Assembly: GCA_028274465.1 (NCBI GenBank)
Contig: CM051458.1
Location: forward strand, 27,168,692-27,232,691
Reading direction: 5' to 3'
From: Plantago ovata
Taxonomy: Eukaryota > Streptophyta > Magnoliopsida > Lamiales > Plantaginaceae
Length of the DNA stretch: 64,000 bases
The notes under the pieces were generated by a model, which saw only the letters and a program-made list of their open reading frames with translations, was not told where the DNA came from and did no database searches. The translations under genes were made by a program, and so were the position numbers. Positions 45,101-57,783 of the stretch are shown one piece after another. Numbering within the stretch: the first letter of the stretch is position 1; each line of letters starts with the position of its first letter.

Positions 45101-48100
45101 ATTTAGGCTTCTCTTTCCTGTTTTTTTTGGCCTCTTGTTCAAGGTCAGCAATTCGGTATGTTGTACAGTGTATAATCTTGAGTATATCTTATACTCGTTA
45201 TGGAATAAACAAATTTAGCCGTTTCCAAAAAAAAAATTTAAGAGTTGTAGTTTGACTCCAAATCCTTGTTATATATCACTACCAAGTAAAATACTCCCAC
45301 ATCCGCAATTCCATACTCTAATACAAATAGACACCAAACAATTCCGTTCTCTAAATGTTTTAGCAGGGTTATGGCCATATGGGCCTGATAACATGTAGAG
45401 ATAGAGATGTAAAATCAATTAATTTAATTTGATGGCAGGATAACATATAATAATATATTAATTTTAAATAATATATTTCGATAAATACACAAATTTGTAG
45501 TAATAAATTATAAAAATAGCTTTAAACAATTTGTAGTAATATTCCGATGGATAATTTTATGAACAATGTATTAGATATCGACTTTTAGACGAATTAAAAT
45601 TCAATTATACTTTATCACGCGGGTACCGCGTGTCAATTTACTAGTAGCTTATTAAATTTTGGACTAAATAAATAAGATTATTCAACTTTAAAAAATATAT
45701 TAACAAGCATATTATTCGTCTGAAGTATATGTTACTAGGAACCGCATCACACGCTACGCGTGTGAAGCGTAATCTTGTAAAATATTATTATTTTATTAAA
45801 TAATATATTGAAATAAATGGAATGAATATATAATCTTCACATACATAATGACTTCAAACGTAATAAAAAAATAACTAATTGAGTAATTAAACTTAATATA
45901 AATGGTGTGCTATAAATTTATATATTTTTTGTAGTTATGCAATTAATAGTTTTGAATTGAACTATATTATAATTAGACATACGAAATGTGTTACATTTAT
46001 TATTGGACGGAGGAAGTATGTTTTTTTTATAAGAACATGTAACGCCCGACTAAAATAAATTACAAAAATAATAATAATAATAATAAAATAAAAATAAATA
46101 AATAAAATAAAATAAAATAAAATAAATAAATAAGCATTTGCATGCGAATTCTTTACAACTTAACAATGTGTATTATTATCGAACATTTGAATTAGTCGTA
46201 ACTACTAGCAAATTAGCTTCTTATTCTAAGTAATATTTTGTCACATGTTTTAATATTTATTTAATTATTTTCACCCTTCTTAAACAAGCTACTACTAGTA
46301 AAAAAGATAAGTATAAGATTTAAAACCAAACAAAAATTGAACAAGTGTGTGTTTGTGGAGTGAAAAACGTGGCTCATGGGGTCACACAAATCATCTTAAA
46401 TCATCATTAACTAAGATATTCACCTACTATAAATAGGCCATTGTTGTTGTAATTTTTCATCAATAACCACGATCACAATTCACAATAGTTGAATGACACG
46501 CGGTACCCACGTGAAAATAAAAATGATTAGGATGCACATTATTGACAAAGTCAATTTAAATAGAACAAAACTCTAATTTTAGTATATATGTGAACAGCCG
46601 GATATAATGAGTTGAGGGAGAGATTTGTGGTAACTGCTAATTTGGGACTAATAACTGTAACTAAGAATTAAGATATTTTGTCCCTAATTATTTACACTGA
46701 GCACCCTATTTTTTCTTCACTTGTAAAGATCATCTATTCAAGCTAGTCCAATGTGAAAGTGGTCTTGTGAAATTAAATTTGGTTTATGAAGAAGAAGACG
46801 TAACAGGTACAATTTCATAAATATATAAAGTCACTTGATTAACAGTTACAATTAATGATCCTGGAAGGAGAAATTTTTGGAGATGGCTAGTAGTGGTAGT
46901 GGTGAACTGGTGATTTCGAACTGATTTACTTCCTAAATTTAAGGTGATAAAAAAATCTACTTAAAATCTCAACGTTAATATAGGAGCTTATAGTCATTAT
47001 AATTGAGTTACATTATTTTGTATAAACAATACTGAAAAATAGAAGCAAAGAAATAAATATAAACTTAGCCAAATAAATGAAGAAGTTGTTTACATTATGT
47101 TTAATCTTCCCATTTGACTTAGGTCAATTAAGATAAGATATCAATATTTTAATAACAAATCATGATAGATGGAAGTGAGAGAGGAGTAATTAGAGGGTAT
47201 ATTTTGTGTTTGAGTTCCAATAAAATCAATTTGACATGCATAGATACATGATTACATGCTAGACCGATAAGCCTGATTCTCTCCTTTCAGCTTATTTTCT
47301 TTCTTTCTTTCTTTCTTTTATTTATTTATTTTTTTAATGTTTTTGTTACTTGTAGTTGTATCTCTAGTAGTATCTCATAATTGTATTAGAGTGTAGGATA
47401 TGTCATTTTTGCTACTACTAGATAATTTTTCTCTTGTTAAAATTCCATCATCAGGGATGGACGAGTATTAAGGATTCAATCTCTTGTTCATCCTGTTATC
47501 GAATAACATGTCCTTTAGGATTATAATCAATTTAATTAGCATCTACAATGTTTAAGACGAAGTAGTTGATAAATATGTTTAAGATCTCGTATCGGAGGCC
47601 ATCTCGGACTACCTCCTAATTAGAAGGGTCAACCCGGGTCATCTCGGACATTTGTCTCGGAACAGATAAAGAGTATGTAAAATCATACGATGTATATAAT
47701 AAATACTATACATATTTAATTATTTATCAACAAATGACATTGAAAATTCAAACATAAATGTCATATTAACTCATTGAAACCATAATAAAGTCATAGACTC
47801 ATAGTAGTAGTATATCACTAGAACATTAAAATGATCCAATTTAAACGAACAAGCTAGTTCAAACTTCAAATATTACAATGATCCAAATAAACAAGTTCAA
47901 GGTTCAATCAAGTTCTTTTGTTTTTTTTAGTTCAAAATCCCGAGTCCGATATTTTCCCGATTTTTTGTGGTTTCGTCCCGCAAAGGGCACCGAGTACCGG
48001 TTAAACCGGGTCAGCTCGTGTTGACACGACCAAATCCGGCCAAAAACATTGAAAGGTCCCGGGTTCCGCCCGAGTTTTTGTGGTTTCGGCCCGCAGAGGG

Positions 48101-48518
48101 CACCGAATACTGATTAAACCGGGTCAGCTCGTGTTGACCCGGCCAAAAGGGAAAGTTTCTATTCCACTCAACAATTTTTTACTTCCTCCATTTCATTAAT
48201 ACTCCAACTTCCTAGGTTTTTATTTTAGGCGCTCTCAAACAAATTTCCTAATCCAAATATAGAAAGTTTTTCAACCCACTTATCAATTTTTTATTATTTC
48301 TCTCTCCTTCTTTATAACCATTGATTCACTCTCTATCATACTTTATCACCTTTTCACAATTAAATACTCATACAAATCAATGAAATAGTAATTTTTACTC
48401 CGTACCATTTAGGAAGTAACTAAAGAAATGGAGGAAGTACGGAGTATTATATTTCTCTCTCCTTCCTTATCACCACATTATCATTCTCTGTTATATTTTA
48501 ACTAAGATATTCACCTAC

Positions 48519-48526
48519 TATAAATA
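48519..48526 (+). promoter_or_regulatory. TATA box in a duplicated promoter module
   Basis: TATAAATA in the context ACCTACTATAAATAGGCC, followed by a conserved 60-base leader-like stretch. The same module occurs at 46428-46435 and, inverted, at 30026-30033 and 32090-32097. Downstream, a GGTGAGT donor-like site (about 48701) and an acceptor (48048-type TATGCAG at 49043-49049) precede a 32-codon frame (49082-49180), which I do not call as a gene. Confidence 0.4.
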
Positions 48527-49395
48527 GGCCATTGTTCTTGTAATTTTTCATCAATAACCACGATCACAATTCACACTACATGCACAAAAAATGTCTCCCC
48601 ATAACAAACATCCTATATTTAGCCATACACACTATCAATTAGCCAAAGTCTTTCAAATCCTACATAATCCTTGGCAGATCAGTCAAGCCAAGACCATAAG
48701 GGGTGAGTAATTTCTTATCTTCTTCCAACTACCAGCCTTCAATTCATTGATATACTACATGCTACTGTTTATTTTCCTCTTTGATGATAGTGTTTGAATG
48801 ACCTTACCTTAATAGGGCTCTGGATTATAACTTCTTGTACACTTTTAGGAAAACTGGATGACATTGGTTGATATCCTCAGAATATCTTGATTGTTCTGAT
48901 TTCTGTTTTGATATGAAAATTGAAGTTTGCCAAACAAGATGGACCCTTGCCATCTTCTTTTTATTTTTTTTAATTGAAAATGTAGGGTAATCATTACTTT
49001 TCTTAATTAATGTGCATTAGCCTAAAATTTCAATTAATTAAATATGCAGGTCAAATTCTATTTTGTCTACTACTTCACTCCATGAAGTCTCTCCACACAC
49101 GTACTTCACTTGTCACTTATGACAAAGCTTATCAGGGAAGAGTGGAACAGAAAAAGACAGTAAAAGAAGTTTTAAAGTAGATTAAGGCCGAAATCCATTA
49201 TAACTAGGAAACAAGAAAATGCATAATTTGTATATTAGTACATACCATGTAATTCCAGAAAAACACAAACGTTTTAAAGTAGATTAAGAAGACTACAGTT
49301 CACATATTACAGACCAAAACATTTAAAAAAACTTGTCCCATATTTGCAGAAATTAAAACAAGATACGTAGCCTCTGAAGCCCCGATCCACGTTTC

Positions 49396-50195
49396 TCAGT
49401 CGGTCATAGACACATAAGGCCAGATCCTCGCTGCTTCAAGTCGCTTGCGGTTATAAGGCGAAACCTGGTCGACCGTTTGCTGGATATGAGCGGCATGATC
49501 ATACAAGTTCTCCATCCCTTCAAAAGGTCTATGAAAGTTCAGAGGGAATGGCACTTTGTAAATGACGTGATCATCTGGGCCGATCATTTCCTCAATCGAT
49601 TGCAGATAAACTCGACCCCAATTAGTCTCAGCAGCTCTGCAATTAGCAATCATCTCCCGAAATTGTGTAGCGGTATGGAGGGGCTTGATACAGTTTGGCC
49701 AAGTGGACCCATATTCTCCGTACCAGATGCGGCATGGATTCTGATTGCCTTCATCCTGCTCCTTGAGAACCAGCTGCAGTAGTCTAGCCACTTTGAAAGT
49801 TTGAGGATCAACATTGTGGATGAAAAATTTCCTACCACCACTGTACGACACTAATTTGAGGACATCATCCATAAACAAGCCCTGATGCCTTACGACTAAT
49901 TGAAACAAATCAGGGGATTGAGCTGCAAAAAAGAAGCAGCAACTACATTAGTACAATTTAAACACTTATAGGTCTGTATGAATTTGATGCTCATAATTTA
50001 AATTCTATAGCAAATTTGGCTTATACAGGAAAAAGGTTAAAGGCAAGGGTTGTTCTTACAAATCTCCGATGAATACTTGACCAGTTTTTGCTTCAGAAAT
50101 GACTCATTGTTAGAGCCTTGACTTGTGGCCATGGAGACGGGTTCCACGCTATTGTCTGCAGTCGAATTGTCACTGGAATCGTCACTGGAAGACAT
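49396..50195 (-). CDS. two-exon PB1-like-domain gene, 220 residues
   Basis: Exon 1 is 50195-50060 (start codon 50195-50193), encoding an acidic Ser/Asp-rich N-terminus (MSSSDDSSDNSTADNS). The donor is GTAAGA at 50059. The acceptor is TTTTTTGCAG, ending at 49923. Exon 2 is 49922-49396. Joining splits one serine codon and keeps the frame. Exon 2 follows the layout of the gene at 38040: LFQLVVRHQGLFMDDVLKLV, FKVARLLQLVL, then CRIWYGEYGSTWPNCI and WGRVYLQSIEEM. It appears to be a diverged relative. A C-terminal motif RLEAARIWPYVSM follows. Intact as read. Function unknown. Confidence 0.65.
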
Positions 50196-52105
50196 TTTAT
50201 CAGAGATGGACCTTTCAACTTCTTTGCACTAAAAATTCAAGAGACAGAGAGTAGATGAGAGTTAGTGGTGACTGTAAATGTGGTGAAAAACATTTATTTA
50301 GAATGATTGCTAGAAGATATATTTCACCACGTGGATGACAAACCAAAGCTGTAAAATTAATGTTTCTAAGAAACCATTGAATAAAGTCTCAAGTATGAAC
50401 TAGAAAGACTAAGTGCATATATTGTTGTGTGTAACATATTGTAAGTATAGTTCTTTTCTCATTTATGTAAAGATCCTTGGAATGAAATGGACGTGAAATC
50501 AAATCTTTTTATGGATGAAGTTTAGACCAAGATCTTATTTACAGTAAACTTGTAGTGCATTGAGCTATAGTATTGGTGCAACTTTTAAAACTATTAAAAT
50601 GTCCAAACAATGAACTAGGTTGGTCTCTTTAATCATCTATTTATTTGTTTTAATGTTTAAAACATCAAATATTGAATTAGTAACCAACTTAACGCATTCA
50701 TTTGGGCAGATATACATCTCCTCAATGCCATAATTACAACCTGCAGGGATTAATCCCATCATCACTTGCTTTTTCATATTCCAATACCAGCATTACTCCT
50801 AAACAATTTTCAACCAATCAGCTTCATTTCTTCTTTACTCACTTCACACTCTTAACTCCAACTAGCAATACTAAATCTTAGAGCATTCACAATAGTCTCT
50901 CTATAAAAATTTCCCTAAAATCGTTTTAAACTCAACCCCTATAATATTTTGAGTACTACGTATTTAACAATTTACTAATCCGAGATTTCCTTTTAGTGAT
51001 TTAATTTAAATATAAATAATAATTTTAATAACCACATATTCTAAATATAGTATATAAATTAATGATTAATGCACAAAAATATGATTTAGGCATGCACAAG
51101 TGTAGGCATATAAAGAGAGTGACGGACGGAAAGAGTGTTCCCTATTTATTTAGGTGGTTGATAGATAACGCGGAAGCATAAAAGATAAAACAATTCTTTT
51201 TATCGAAGCGCCAAAGCGAGGATCAGTAATGGTTCTCCATTTACCCCCGTGGTAAATGGGGAACCACGGGGATAAGCTACTAGAATCCCCTACAGTAGTA
51301 CATGGCAAACAAGCCATCAAAACGAAGCAAAGCGTCAAACGCATACAGGCGAAGGCAATGCGTCTGTTTTATCATAAACTGGAATAATAATAATAATAAT
51401 AAAACCTGATTTTGTTAATATTCTAACACGTATTTTGATTTTTTGCCAATATTTAAGCAAAAAAATACTGTGAATGGTCCACCCCACCAAAAAAGAAACC
51501 CTCCTAGCCCTGAGACGGGTGGCCATGCACTGTGTGAACCGAACCGAACCCATTAGGACCATTATGTGAACCGAACCGCCTAGTAATAAAAAATGGTTAA
51601 GAAAAAAAACAAAGAGCCCATTCATAAAGTCACTGGCCAAATCTCGTCCCAATCATCTACGCTCTCCGTCATCCCGCCTCAAAACAGTCGATCATTCAAA
51701 CCTCGGCAGCGCTTTCAGGGTTTTGGTGATCAACCGCCTCTTTTTTATTTTTAATTTTTAATTTTTAATTTAACTCTCCGTCGTTATACTTTTGGTCAAA
51801 TACATTTGTATTTCCAATTGTCGATTCAAATTGTGAGTACACATTAGGTTAGTGATGTTGGATTGTTAATCGATATGCTTGAATCGAAGTTTGTTTATGT
51901 AATTGTTCCCCATCATGCTTCTTAGAAAGTGTGATTGTGTGCGCGCGTGTCCAGATTGTTTGATTAACAGTGCTTTCAGACTTAGAATCGGTGCATTCTA
52001 TTCATGTTACTCGAATCGGTTAACAATTTGTTTTGTTTTTTTGTATATGTTCAGTTCATTCATTGATGCTTCTTATTTGAAATAGGTTACACCAAGTTTG
52101 CAGAC
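50196..52105. other. intergenic region between the PB1-like gene and the Sirevirus
   Basis: GAGCATTCACAATAG at about 50881 resembles the end of a common plant MITE, but I cannot find its partner. A perfect-looking hairpin (about 51225-51275, CCCCGTGG...CCACGGGG) is present. From about 51655 the composition is like a plant 5' untranslated exon (CT-rich, TTTTCAGGGTTTT), possibly with a GTGAGT-type donor at 51832, so the Sirevirus may have landed in the leader of a host gene. No coding exon is supported. Confidence 0.35.
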
Positions 52106-53792
52106 TGTTAGGAAACTTGTAATTTTGATGAGCAATTAACCATGCTAAATTAAGAACAGTCCAGTAACTAGTACTCTTAAGGTCCATAGGATTTTAGAAT
52201 TTTTAAAGGACATTGTAAAAGAGGAACGTTTGCTGATGACTTAGATAGGTGTTAGATAAGTTTTATCTTGGTGGATGACGTACTTTAATTTCTGTGAAGA
52301 AATTAATTTATTGACACTTTAGCGTATGATGTATTTTATTTTCTGACAAGAAAATATCTTATTGATGCTTAGCTTTAATTAATCTTATTTTCTGAAAAGA
52401 AAATGACCTATTGAAGCATTTGCTGAAGATGTATTTTGTTTATTACAAACAAATTATTGAAGCAAATAAGAAACCGGTCAGAATCTTGAAGACTTTTGAA
52501 GATCTGAAGACTTGAAGACTTGAAGACTTGAAGATTGCTGAAGACTGGTAAGGCACGTGTTGCTCAGAAAGTGAAATTTTCAGCAACAGCATTGCATAAG
52601 TGAAAATCTGAAAGACAGGGTAGGTTGTGCTTGCTGAAACTGAGAATAAACACTTGCTGATAAACGTATGTGACCTCTTGCTGAATGTACTTGATTTTGC
52701 GCTCCATTGTTACTGTTTGAATTCTATTCAAAAGTGCATTTAATGCAAAGCTTACACGCGAAGGACATGAAGACTAGAAGACAAACAAAGGTTGCTGCTG
52801 AAAGTACAAAAGCAAGATAGTGACATGTTAAGGAACAAAAGCCTTAGGATTTGAAATTCAAACGGCTCCTTACTTGCACTATAAATAGAGGTCATCCGGC
52901 AAAGAGTTGAAGTGTGTCAACAACGTGATCAAACTCTCACTTGTGCTTAAAACTCACAAACCTTCAAACACTCTTACTGCCATTGATCCGTTCCAAGACT
53001 TAAAGCTTGAAAAAGCTACTTGTGAAGAAGTAGAACAAACTCGGCTAAGAAATTAGTTAAGTGTTCTTTCTTTCGAACAAGAACAAGTCTTGACACCAGA
53101 AACAATCAAACTTGTTTACTGCAAAGTATTCCATGTTGTGTTTCTTAGATTACTTGTTGTAACTGAATAAGTTATAATTAAGTTATCTCACCCCAAAACT
53201 CTCTAACTGAAAATACACCCTTTCAGACGTGATATTCAGGGGGAACTTAATCGAGCAAGTTTTTGCTGATTAAAAGTACCAAGTTTGGTGGAGAACAAGG
53301 TTGAGTTCTCTAGTTTAGGTTGGAGACAAAGCAAGTGTGCTTTGGTTTCTGTTGAATCGCTTTAGATAGGAGATTGTAAGGAACCTCAATCATATCTTAG
53401 TGGATTCAGTCCTAGAAAGGACAAAGTGGATTAGTTGGGAGATTACGCCACTCTCAGATACCACTCTAAAAGCGTTTGTGTGATTTACTTACTGCATTTA
53501 GCTTTCAGCAAATTTATATCTGTTTGTACACAGTCACTCACATCACTTGCTGAAACACTTTACTTGCTGAAAAAGCACTTATTGTTTCAAAGACTTCCGC
53601 TCTCTGATTTTAAGTATCAGCAAACCAAGCTACTGTAAAGTAACTTACGCTTGCTGAGAAAGTTAAGTATCAGCAACCTCATTACTGAAAAGTAATAAGT
53701 ACTTGCTGAGAAAGTTTTAAACGACAAAAGTTTGAAAAGACTATTCACCCCCCCCCCCTCTAGTCTTTTCTTGTTGTTTAAAGGGACCAACA
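52106..53792 (+). repeat. Sirevirus 5' LTR, 1687 bp
   Basis: TGTTAGGAAAC to GGGACCAACA, with TGTTAGG/CCAACA-type inverted ends. TATA box (CTATAAATAGAGG) at about 52880-52892. C-run at 53747-53756. About a dozen TTGCTGA words. It is longer than the copy at 18214, mainly through repeats near 52240-52450. Confidence 0.9.
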
Positions 53793-53794
53793 AG

Positions 53795-53812
53795 TGGTAT
53801 CAGAGCAGGAGG
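53795..53812 (+). promoter_or_regulatory. Sirevirus primer-binding site (tRNA-iMet)
   Basis: TGGTATCAGAGCAGGAGG lies two bases after the LTR. It pairs with the 3' end of initiator methionine tRNA, the standard primer of plant copia elements. Confidence 0.9.
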
Positions 53813-53905
53813 TTCTTTAGCCTTCTGCACTGAACCTAGATCCCCTTAAGTGCTTTCCTTAAATCACTTTCACTTGATCAAGTTTGGTAGTGCTTTGCTG
53901 ACAGG

Positions 53906-56323
53906 ATGTCTTTAGGAGATGCTCCCTTGCTGAAGCTGGAAAATTACGAGAAATGGCGAAACAACATGATGTTACATCTTGAGGCCATTAGTGATGAGAT
54001 GGTCACCGTCATTAATGATGGACCTATCAAGATCACCAAGGTTGAAAGGAGTTTCCCTCATAGAACCACTGAAGCTGGAAAGGAAACCATCCAAGGCGAA
54101 CCATCAGATACGGTTGTGCCTAAACCAAGACAGGAATGGACTTCTGACGAAGCTAAGAGATTCCGTCTTGATGGCCAAGCAAGAAATATCATCATCAGAT
54201 CAACTCCGGATACCATACAGTGCAAACTGTGGGGTGCCAAGACTGCTAAGGAGGCTTGGAAAATGGTTCAAGATCTTTGTGCTGGATCTGACAAGACCAA
54301 GGAAAACAAACTTGAAGTACTTAAGCTGAAGTTTCAAAACTTTAAGTAAGGTGCTAACGAGTCACTGGAAGACTTGGACTTCAGATTCACAACTCTTGTT
54401 AGTGAAATGGCAGCGCTGGGTGTTGGAAATTTTTATTCAGATTTTGAGAAAGTGAAAACTATCATCAGGAGTTTGAATCAAGAATGGATCCATACTCAAA
54501 ATTTCTATTATAATCAAGGAATGCCTGACATTACACCAACTGAGTTGTTCTCTCATCTTGCTACTGTCAATTATGAGACAAAGCAAAGAGAAAATGTGTT
54601 TGCTGAAAAATCGCAAAACATTGCTCTTGCTGCAAAGCCGTCATCTTCTGAAAAGAAGAATGATAAAGAGCCTGCTGATGAAAATGCTTTAGTTGTTAAA
54701 AACATGAAGAAATTCATCAGTAAGGAACTTGAAAGGCGAAAAGCAAAAGAGAAGCTGAAAAAGCATCTTGGTAACAACTACCATAAGTACAAGAATGATA
54801 CTAGCTCGCTGAACAAGCAAACTCAGCAAGCTACATCATCAGAAGAACCAGCAGTTGGAAATGATCTATGTTTTACTGCAAAAAGCCTGGACACTTCAAA
54901 GCAAATTGCCCCTTGCTGAAAGGCAAATCTGCTGAAAAGAAGAAGAAGTTCAAAAGAGCTTTCATTGCTGAAGAAAAGAAGAAGCTTCAAGCAAAAATCG
55001 TTGCATTGTGCATTGAGACAAGCTCCGAGGACAGTGAGGATGAAAGTTCAGACACCGACAATGAGGAAGCCACTCTAGACGTGGAGATTGGCAAAGAAGT
55101 GTGTGGAATAGCTATGGAAGCTTATCCAGATGTGTCGAATTACGAATTCTGCCTCATGGCCGGTCAGGTAAATGATTCTACCTCTGACTCTGATTCAGAA
55201 AGTGAAGACGAGATTGACCTTGACAAGATTCAAGGAGAAATCGAAAGATTTGAGAAAACTCTCAGCAAACAGCAAGAAAAACTTCAACTTGCTGAAACTC
55301 TGACCAAGCAAACTACTGAAAAGTACGTTTTGCTGAAGAAAGAGACAGAACAAAAGGATGTTGAAATAAGGCGTCTTAAGAAGTTGATTGCTGAGGCTGC
55401 AGAGAAAAATTCTCAAATGGCATTAGAATTAGAAGAGTATCAGTCCTCAATTCTAAAGTTACTTGCTGAAATCCAAGAAATGAAAAAGATGAAAATCAAT
55501 TTCAAATCTTATGTGGAAGCGAGTAACACGCTGACTGAACTAACTCTTATTTGAGAGATCCATCTCAGAAAGAAGGTTTAGGAGCAACGTGTGAAGGTGA
55601 TAACGTAGAAATCTTGAGAAAAGATAAATCACCTATCTCATTTGTACGTGCTACTGATAGTAGTTCACCAGTGATCTATCAGTTTGGTCAAACTAAGGTT
55701 GCTGAAACATGCAATCAAGTACCTATGACCATAAAGCCCGCTGTTGCTGCTCAAAGTAACAAGACTTTAAAAGGAAAACAGGTTGCTGTGAAGCAAACTG
55801 GAAAGAAAAGAATGTCGTGAAGCATTCCGCCAAACAAGTTGCTGAAAAGCAAGTTGTTAAGTCTAAAGGCAAGATTACCAAAAGTAATCAGAAGTCCTTT
55901 GCTGACAAACCTGAATCAAGTAAGGTTGCTGATGCTAAAGCTCAGCATTCTCCAAAGAGTGGACTCGGTTTCAAAACCAAACAAAGTCAACTCTTTCATG
56001 AGTATAAGCAAAGTCAGCAAAGATACTTCAAAGAGATGAAGAAAACCAAGCCTAAGAGTTCTGAAAAGACTCCCAATGCTAGGACTAGAAGGAACCTTGC
56101 TAGAAAAGAACTTACTGAAAGGTATGTTCAGCAAAAAGGTCAACAGAGCAAGACACCACATCAGAAAGTGGATTTGACCAGCACGAGTCAAAAGTCTTTT
56201 AGCTCAAAACCTCCTAGTTCCTCAGCAAGTAGAAAACAAGTCAAAGTTGAAAAACTTCAGACTTGGGTTTCCACTGGACGCATTCTTGAACACGTTAATG
56301 GACATCCATCAATGGATAATTAA
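53906..56323 (+). pseudogene. Sirevirus gag with coiled-coil tail, broken
   Basis: Frame from the ATG at 53906. The capsid-type domain spans roughly residues 1-260 (LENYEKWRNNMMLHLEAIS, AKEAWKMVQDLC, VKTIIRSLNQEW). A TAA at 54347-54349 interrupts it. The zinc knuckle near 54868-54910 is CX2CX4HX4C if one T is counted as missing from a T-run, which is where the frame changes. The tail (54920-55554) is rich in Lys/Glu/Gln heptads (KQQEKLQLAETLTKQ), a likely coiled coil, as in Sireviruses. Further frame changes occur at about 55551 and 55817. The last part is Lys/Ser-rich. Confidence 0.8.
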
Positions 56324-56328
56324 CTTGT

Positions 56329-57783
56329 TTGCTCTTGATTGTGCAGACTGCAGCCACGGAGACAAACGATGCAATCTGGCACTTTGATAGTGGTTGTGGA
56401 AAGCACATGACGGGCAACAAGAATAACCTTATAAACTATAGACGGTGGTCTAAAGGTCCAACAATAAGGTTTGCTGGTGGAGGCTCCGGATCTAGAAAAG
56501 GCTATGGTGATGTGAAGTTGGGATGTATAACCATTTCTGGAGTTCTTTATGTCAAAAATCTTAAGTTTAACCTTTTCAGCATGAGTCAATTTGCTGACAA
56601 AGGATACTTCATCGAAATTAAAAGTGATGAATGTAAACTTGTAGATTTTGAGACTAAAAAGGTTATAATGACTGCAAGAAGATCAGGAGGATTGTACACC
56701 GTTGATTGGTCTTCAGCAAACGTTGAAAAATGCCTTGTCTCAGATCATGATTGCCTTGCTGAAAAAGCATGGTTATGGCATAAACGAACAAGTCATCTAA
56801 ACTTCAAGACGCTGAATAAGCTGTCTAAAAAGGCACTTGTAGTTGGATTACCTAGGGTTACTTTTAAGAAGGATGGTGTTTGCAATGCATGTCAGCAAGG
56901 AAAGCAAACCAAATCCTCTTTTAAGAACAAGGCAGTACCGTCAACTACAAAACCTTTACAACTCTTGCACATGGACTTGTTTGAATCTTCTTCAACAAGC
57001 TATGCTGGTAAGAAGTATGGTCTAGTCGTGGTAGATGACTATTCAAGATTCACTTGGGTAGTATTCATCAAGCACAAATCTGAAACCAAGACTGAAATAC
57101 CTAACTTGCTGAATAAGCTTGAAGTCATGAAAAATGACAAGGTAAGAGTCATAAGGACAGACCATGGTACTGAATTTGTAAACCAGTACATAACTGAATA
57201 TTGTACCTCCAAAGGTATTCAACATCAGTTATCCTCAGTAAGGACACCACAGCAAAATGGTGTTGCTGAACGGAAGAATCGTACCCTGAAAGAAGCCGCA
57301 AGAACAATGCTTGCTGACACTGAGATAAGTGAGGCTTACTGGGTTGAAGCGATTAATACCGCCTGCTATACTCAGAATAGATGTTTGATTACTAAGGAAT
57401 ACAACAAAACTCCTTATGAATTGTTTGTTGGAAGACCTCCTAACATCACTCATCTAAGAGTATTTGGTTGTAAGTGTTTCGTTCTTAACAATGGTAGAGA
57501 ATACCTAAGAACATTTCAACCAAAGGCAGACGAAGCGATATTTCTTGGCTACTCCTTGCATAGTAAAGCTTACAGAATTTACAACAAAAAGGCACAAAAG
57601 ATTGAAGAATCTGTGCATGTTGTATTCTACGAAAAGACACAAGGTATGCCTGCTGAAGAAGAAATATCGGAATGTATGAAAAAGCTAATCATACATGAGC
57701 AAAGAACTGAATCTGATGCTAGGCAAATCAAGTCAATTGAACTAAATGATGATTCTGACAATGATCTCCTCCCCGAGTCATGA
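56329..57783 (+). CDS. Sirevirus protease and integrase segment (open frame)
   Basis: 484 residues, part of the pol polyprotein. The protease has WHFDSGCGKHMTG with the catalytic Asp. The integrase zinc region has HKRTSH (HX4H) and CNACQQGK (CX2C). The catalytic triad is Asp in LHMDLFES, Asp in IRTDHGTEF, and Glu in NGVAERKNRTLKE. After the core comes the copia motif HLRVFGCKCFV and YSLHSKAYRIYN. It stops at 57781-57783 in the spacer before RT, where the frame shifts to 57746-58378. Confidence 0.85.
   Translation: MLLIVQTAATETNDAIWHFDSGCGKHMTGNKNNLINYRRWSKGPTIRFAGGGSGSRKGYGDVKLGCITISGVLYVKNLKFNLFSMSQFADKGYFIEIKSDECKLVDFETKKVIMTARRSGGLYTVDWSSANVEKCLVSDHDCLAEKAWLWHKRTSHLNFKTLNKLSKKALVVGLPRVTFKKDGVCNACQQGKQTKSSFKNKAVPSTTKPLQLLHMDLFESSSTSYAGKKYGLVVVDDYSRFTWVVFIKHKSETKTEIPNLLNKLEVMKNDKVRVIRTDHGTEFVNQYITEYCTSKGIQHQLSSVRTPQQNGVAERKNRTLKEAARTMLADTEISEAYWVEAINTACYTQNRCLITKEYNKTPYELFVGRPPNITHLRVFGCKCFVLNNGREYLRTFQPKADEAIFLGYSLHSKAYRIYNKKAQKIEESVHVVFYEKTQGMPAEEEISECMKKLIIHEQRTESDARQIKSIELNDDSDNDLLPES

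Larger units (their letters stand above)
40497..48871 (-). repeat. right arm of the 19-kb palindrome
   Basis: Reverse complement of 29680-38929. It lacks the two MITE insertions of the left arm and has a deletion near 43907, where left-arm sequence from about 35063 to 35490 is missing. It carries inverted copies of the 1.28-kb units (about 42750-43907 and 47190-48500) and both Helitron-like ends. At 48871 arm similarity stops because the left arm is cut there by the Tat LTR. Confidence 0.9.

Noticed and set aside
49082..49180. 32-codon frame after a splice-acceptor-like site
   Set aside because: It is too short and lacks any recognised motif, although a TATA module lies upstream at 48519.
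53795..53812. tRNA-like sequence
   Set aside because: Only the 3' complement of initiator tRNA is present, directly after an LTR, so it is a primer-binding site and not a tRNA gene.
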